A stretch of 64,000 nt of DNA, from positions 744,001 to 808,000 of the forward strand of contig NZ_CP114588.1 in assembly GCF_027286325.1 (NCBI RefSeq). The letters are read 5' to 3'. This document shows positions 60,839 to 64,000 of this stretch, piece after piece (position 1 is the stretch's first letter; every line of letters begins with the position of its first letter). This DNA is from Salinivibrio kushneri (GTDB lineage: Bacteria > Pseudomonadota > Gammaproteobacteria > Enterobacterales > Vibrionaceae). A program made the translations under genes and the position numbers. The notes below the pieces were generated by a model. It searched no databases. It worked only from the letters and a program-made list of their open reading frames with translations, and was not told the DNA's origin.

Positions 60839-60884
60839 CCGCTCACTCCGTTACCGATCAAGGTAGTGGGGTGAGCGGCTTTTG
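60839..60884 (+). terminator. Terminator of the carnitine operon
   Basis: A 17-pair stem: CCGCTCAC (60839-60846) with GTGAGCGG (60871-60878), continued inward to TACC/GGTA around loop GATCAA, with a few G-T pairs; followed by CTTTTGT. Confidence 0.85.
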
Positions 60885-60906
60885 TATCTATCTTGCCTTT
60901 CTTCTT

Positions 60907-61878
60907 TTACTGGCTTTGGGCTTTGCGCGTCTGGCGCGGTGACACACCGTAGTGGGTGCGAAACGCGCGGGAAAAACTCGAGCTTGAGCTAAAGCCACAC
61001 GCCAATCCCACCGATAACACATCAAGATCGGTTTCTTTTAGCAAATAATGGGCACGCTCTAGCCGCAATCCCAAATACCAGCTTCGTGGTGACTGGTTCA
61101 GCTCGCTGTCAAAAAGCCGTTGCAGATGGCGAAGCGAGATACCACTGCGCTGAGCCACCTCCGATAAAGGCAGCGGGGATTCTATATGGCGTTCCATCAC
61201 ATCCACCGCTTCGACCAGACGTCGGCGATGGGTGCCTAAACGGCGGGCGAGTGTCATTCGCTGTTGATCACGTCGAGTACGAATGCGCTCGTGCACTAGC
61301 TGCTCAGAGACATCGATCGCTAACTGGGTGCCATGGCGACGCGCAATCACATCCAGCGCCATGTCCATCGCCGCTGCGCCCCCTGCGCATGAAAAACGCC
61401 GTTGTCCCAGCTCAAATAGCTCATCTGAGGTTTTCACCTCCGGAAAGCGCTCTTGAAACGAGGGCAGGCTTTCCCAATGTAAGGTGACTCGCTCACCCTT
61501 GAGCAAGTCGGCAGCGGCAAGCAAAAAGCAGCCGGTATCGAGCCCACCGAGTGCACAGCCTGCCGCATCAAGACGGTGCAGCCAGCGCATTAAGGGGCGG
61601 CTTAAATAGGCTTCAGGATCAAAGCCGCTACACACGGCCAGTGAGGGCAGGTCATGCACCGCATCAATGGCTTTGTCGGCCAGCAATGACATGCCGTTAG
61701 ACGCCTTCACCGGTTTGCCATCCTCACTGATCATTTGCCAATCAAATAGCGGCTTGCCACTGATTTGGTTGGCAATACGCAGTGGCTCGACGGCAGAGAA
61801 AAAGGCCATCATCGAGAAGCGGGGCAGTAAAAGAAAGCCGATACATTCTGGCATCGGGCCTGTGTATTCAAGACGCAT
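60907..61878 (-). CDS. CdhR-like AraC-family regulator with GATase-1 domain
   Basis: 323 residues. N-terminal DJ-1/PfpI glutamine-amidotransferase-like ligand domain (ECIGFLLLPRFSMMAFFSAVEPL, with GLDTGCFLLAAADLL at the nucleophile-elbow position) and a C-terminal pair of AraC helix-turn-helix motifs (PLSEVAQRSGISLRHLQRLF; LSVGLACGFSSSSSFSRAF). This is the layout of CdhR and GbdR, which activate carnitine and glycine betaine catabolism in Pseudomonas. It converges on the carnitine operon and is its likely activator. An alternative start lies at 61854. Confidence 0.88.
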   Translation of the reverse strand: MRLEYTGPMPECIGFLLLPRFSMMAFFSAVEPLRIANQISGKPLFDWQMISEDGKPVKASNGMSLLADKAIDAVHDLPSLAVCSGFDPEAYLSRPLMRWLHRLDAAGCALGGLDTGCFLLAAADLLKGERVTLHWESLPSFQERFPEVKTSDELFELGQRRFSCAGGAAAMDMALDVIARRHGTQLAIDVSEQLVHERIRTRRDQQRMTLARRLGTHRRRLVEAVDVMERHIESPLPLSEVAQRSGISLRHLQRLFDSELNQSPRSWYLGLRLERAHYLLKETDLDVLSVGLACGFSSSSSFSRAFRTHYGVSPRQTRKAQSQ

Positions 61879-62026
61879 GACCGCACACCAAGCGTAAAAA
61901 TAGGGAGGGTATGATGACTGGCCGCCGGTGTGGGGGTCAAGTTAAGGGGGACCGTATTTGTCCCGATACTATCCTTATATGTCCTTTTAGCCACTTTTGA
62001 GCGTGTGGTTTAGTGCTTATTATTTC

Positions 62027-62050
62027 GTCACTAACGCAAAGCATAGTGAC
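62027..62050 (+). promoter_or_regulatory. Inverted repeat before the MBL-fold hydrolase gene
   Basis: GTCACTA (62027-62033), ten bases, TAGTGAC (62044-62050), ending 14 bases before the ATG at 62065. Perfect seven-base arms; a possible binding site for the GlxA-type regulator encoded downstream. Confidence 0.35.
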
Positions 62051-62064
62051 ACTGGAGCGCAATC

Positions 62065-62841
62065 ATGAAAATCACACAAATTCGTAATGCAACACAAATA
62101 ATTGAATATGCGGGTAAAAAATTCCTCATTGACCCGATGTTAGCCCCGAAGGGGGCGTACCCCGGCTTTGAAGGCACAGCCAATTCGCACCTATCGAACC
62201 CCACCGTTGAATTACCTTTACCGATTGAAAGTATTATTGATGTGGACGCGGTGTTATTAACTCATACGCACCCAGATCACTGGGATGAGGCTGCCGTGAA
62301 CATAATCCCCAAAGATAAAACGATTTTTGTGCAACATGAGGGGGATGAGGCCATTTTACGCTCTCAAGGGTTTACCAATGTGCAGATCTTTTCTGAAGAG
62401 GTTGATTATCATGGTATTTCATTTATCCGCACGGTATGCCAACACGGCTCTGATGCTGCTTTTCAAAATGAACAAATGGCGGACAGACTAGGTGAAGTGA
62501 CGGGGGTTATCTTCTCGCACGCGACGGAGGAAAAGCTGTATTTGGTTGGTGATACGATCTGGATCCCAAGTGTTGAACAAACCATGATAAAACAACAGCC
62601 AGGTGTGGTTATTCTCAACACAGGTTGGGCACATGTCCTTGGTTTCGGCCCTATTATCATGGGTAAGGAAGATGTGCTCAAAACACATCAAGTGCTTCCT
62701 GAAGCTAAAATTGTCGCCACACATATGGGAGCAGTGAATCATGCGTTGGTAACAACGCAAGAAATGCGCGCTTATGCAAAAGCAAACATGATCCATGAGT
62801 GTGTGTTTGTGCCAGAAGATGGTGAGACAGTGACCCTTTAG
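62065..62841 (+). CDS. Metallo-beta-lactamase-fold hydrolase
   Basis: 258 residues. MBL metal motif LLTHTHPDHWDEAAV (HxHxDH) near residue 71, later metal ligands in CQHGSDAA, LVGDTIW and ATHMGAVNH. Resembles the UlaG/RNase-Z-like single-domain hydrolases (IEYAGKKFLIDPMLAPKGAYPG near the N terminus). Substrate unknown. A GGAG site precedes the start. The next gene, an AraC regulator on the same strand, starts 94 bases later and is probably its regulator. Confidence 0.85.
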   Translation: MKITQIRNATQIIEYAGKKFLIDPMLAPKGAYPGFEGTANSHLSNPTVELPLPIESIIDVDAVLLTHTHPDHWDEAAVNIIPKDKTIFVQHEGDEAILRSQGFTNVQIFSEEVDYHGISFIRTVCQHGSDAAFQNEQMADRLGEVTGVIFSHATEEKLYLVGDTIWIPSVEQTMIKQQPGVVILNTGWAHVLGFGPIIMGKEDVLKTHQVLPEAKIVATHMGAVNHALVTTQEMRAYAKANMIHECVFVPEDGETVTL

Positions 62842-62935
62842 GGTGAGTCAATAAAGCATCATAAGATGCCGTGCTGGTGAGCAACACAGAGTAGTGCGTC
62901 TTCATTACTCTGTGTTTTAACGATGGAAATGGCCT

Positions 62936-63919
62936 ATGTATCCCACAGACAGTAACAAACTCCCCTCGGTGGCTATTGTCGTTTTTAATCACTTTAGCCC
63001 ATTTCATATTTCAGTCCCGAGTATTGTGTTTGGGCCTAGCACGTTGAGTGAGGCTTTTTTTGACCTCAAGTTAGTCGCAGGAGAACCTGGTCCCATTCTT
63101 TCCGATATTGGTATGGAAATTCATACTGAGCATCAGCTGGATGCGCTAGCGCACAGCGACATCATCGTCATTCCCTATTGGCGAACCATTGATGAACGTC
63201 CCAATGAAGCACTGCTTGCTGCGCTTCAACGTGCTCATGCCCGAGGCGCATTCGTTGTTGGTTTATGTCTTGGCAGCTATGTGCTTGCCTATGCGGACTT
63301 GCTGGTAGGAAGGCGAGCGTCGACACATTGGGAACTAGAACAAGACTTTAGCCAACGGTTTCCGTGTGTTTTACTGGATACGAATGCCTTGTATGTTGAG
63401 GATAATCGCGTGATCACTTCAGCAGGTACGGCTGCCGGGATTGACTGTTGTCTCTATATTTTCCGCAAGCTCTACAGCAGTACCATTGCAAACCGAGTGG
63501 CAAGAAGAATGGTCGTGCCGCCATATCGTGATGGTGGACAAGCTCAGTTTATCGACCAACCCATACCGGTGACGTCATCCGATTCTCGTATCAATGCGTT
63601 AATGGAGAACATCAGACGTAACCTCAGTCAAAAGCACTCATTGGATGTGCTCGCTGAGTCTGTGATGATGACCCGCCGCACGTTTACCAGAAAATTTAGC
63701 CGGGCGACAGGAATGTCATTTGGAGAGTGGTTGACCACCGAGCGACTGAATGTCGCTCAAGATTTGCTTGAATCTACGGACTTATCTATCGAGCAGGTTG
63801 TCGAAAAAACAGGCTTTAGCTCGGTGCTTATGTTCAGAGAAAAGTTTAAAGCGCGCTATGAAGTGACGCCTAATCAGTGGAGAAAAGCGTTTTATCGTCA
63901 ACCCAATAATCAGACCTAA
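62936..63919 (+). CDS. GlxA-family AraC transcriptional regulator
   Basis: 327 residues. N-terminal DJ-1/PfpI-like domain with the nucleophile-elbow Cys in VGLCLGSYVLAYADLL, followed by STHWELEQDFSQRFP and SAGTAAGIDCCLYI, and a C-terminal AraC domain (LDVLAESVMMTRRTFTRKFS; IEQVVEKTGFSSVLMFREKF). FtrA-like. It has the same architecture as the CdhR-like protein at 60907 but is distinct in sequence. Ligand unknown. Followed by a terminator. Confidence 0.88.
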   Translation: MYPTDSNKLPSVAIVVFNHFSPFHISVPSIVFGPSTLSEAFFDLKLVAGEPGPILSDIGMEIHTEHQLDALAHSDIIVIPYWRTIDERPNEALLAALQRAHARGAFVVGLCLGSYVLAYADLLVGRRASTHWELEQDFSQRFPCVLLDTNALYVEDNRVITSAGTAAGIDCCLYIFRKLYSSTIANRVARRMVVPPYRDGGQAQFIDQPIPVTSSDSRINALMENIRRNLSQKHSLDVLAESVMMTRRTFTRKFSRATGMSFGEWLTTERLNVAQDLLESTDLSIEQVVEKTGFSSVLMFREKFKARYEVTPNQWRKAFYRQPNNQT

Positions 63920-63948
63920 GTGTCAGTTGTGTTGTTCTCTGCATCAAA

Positions 63949-63974
63949 AAGCCCGCACTTTTCAGTGCGGGCTT
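63949..63974 (+). terminator. Terminator of the GlxA-family regulator gene
   Basis: AAGCCCGCACT (63949-63959) pairs with AGTGCGGGCTT (63964-63974), loop TTTC; preceded by a run of A, so it may work leftward as well for a gene beyond the window. Confidence 0.8.
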
Positions 63975-64000
63975 AATCATATTTCAATGTGTTGTGCTTA

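Overview
The window reads as a chromosome segment of a gammaproteobacterium of the Vibrionaceae type. Evidence: the cysK-ptsH-ptsI-crr block, small families common in vibrios (DUF2956, DUF2919, DUF3149), and gene orders shared with Escherichia coli (lnt-corC-ybeY-ybeZ-miaB / ubiF / tRNA Met-Leu-Gln; ychF-pth-prs-ispE-lolB / hemA-prfA-prmC-sirB2-sirB1-kdsA; copA / cueR; ybbN-SDR-tesA / ybbA-ybbP). Carnitine and betaine genes at the right end would suit a moderate halophile such as Salinivibrio, but that genus is an inference. No rRNA, CRISPR array or complete insertion sequence was seen.

Left part (1-32 kb) is core genome: DUF1499 and DUF2956 proteins, DUF2919 membrane protein, the PTS phosphorelay (crr, ptsI, ptsH), cysK, cysZ, zipA, ligA, gltX, uraA, a DUF2066 protein, a SYLF lipoprotein, the lnt-corC-ybeY-ybeZ-miaB series, ubiF, a HAD phosphatase, three tRNAs, then ychF, pth, prs, ispE, lolB and, divergently, hemA to kdsA. 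Most transcription units end in clear hairpin-plus-T-run terminators.

Middle part (33-50 kb): an NhaC-family transporter preceded by tandem MetJ operator boxes (probable methionine transporter MetT), a surface 5'-nucleotidase lipoprotein, ybaK, a LysE-family exporter, smrA, a DUF3149 peptide, an unusual tRNA-Pro array carrying copies with a 16-base T-arm insertion, then copper handling (DUF411 protein, CopA with three metal-binding domains, CueR with a textbook 19-bp-spacer promoter), and the ybbN to ybbP region with yfcH.

Right part (50-64 kb) is accessory. A tightly coupled operon of two DUF1538 membrane proteins, a PII-like protein and a CBS-pair protein looks like a regulated membrane system of unknown substrate. 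Next to it lies an AT-rich two-gene SIR2-HerA antiphage cassette, followed by a frameshifted antitoxin remnant. Then comes an operon predicted to turn carnitine into glycine betaine (BKACE/DUF849, L-carnitine dehydrogenase, thioesterase, BCCT transporter) with a convergent CdhR-like regulator. The window closes with a metallo-beta-lactamase-fold hydrolase and a second GlxA-type AraC regulator.

The best candidates for something new are the DUF1538/PII/CBS operon, the tRNA-Pro copies with an inserted mini-hairpin, the structured leader and non-ATG start of the BCCT gene, and a 21-codon membrane ORF with its own terminator.
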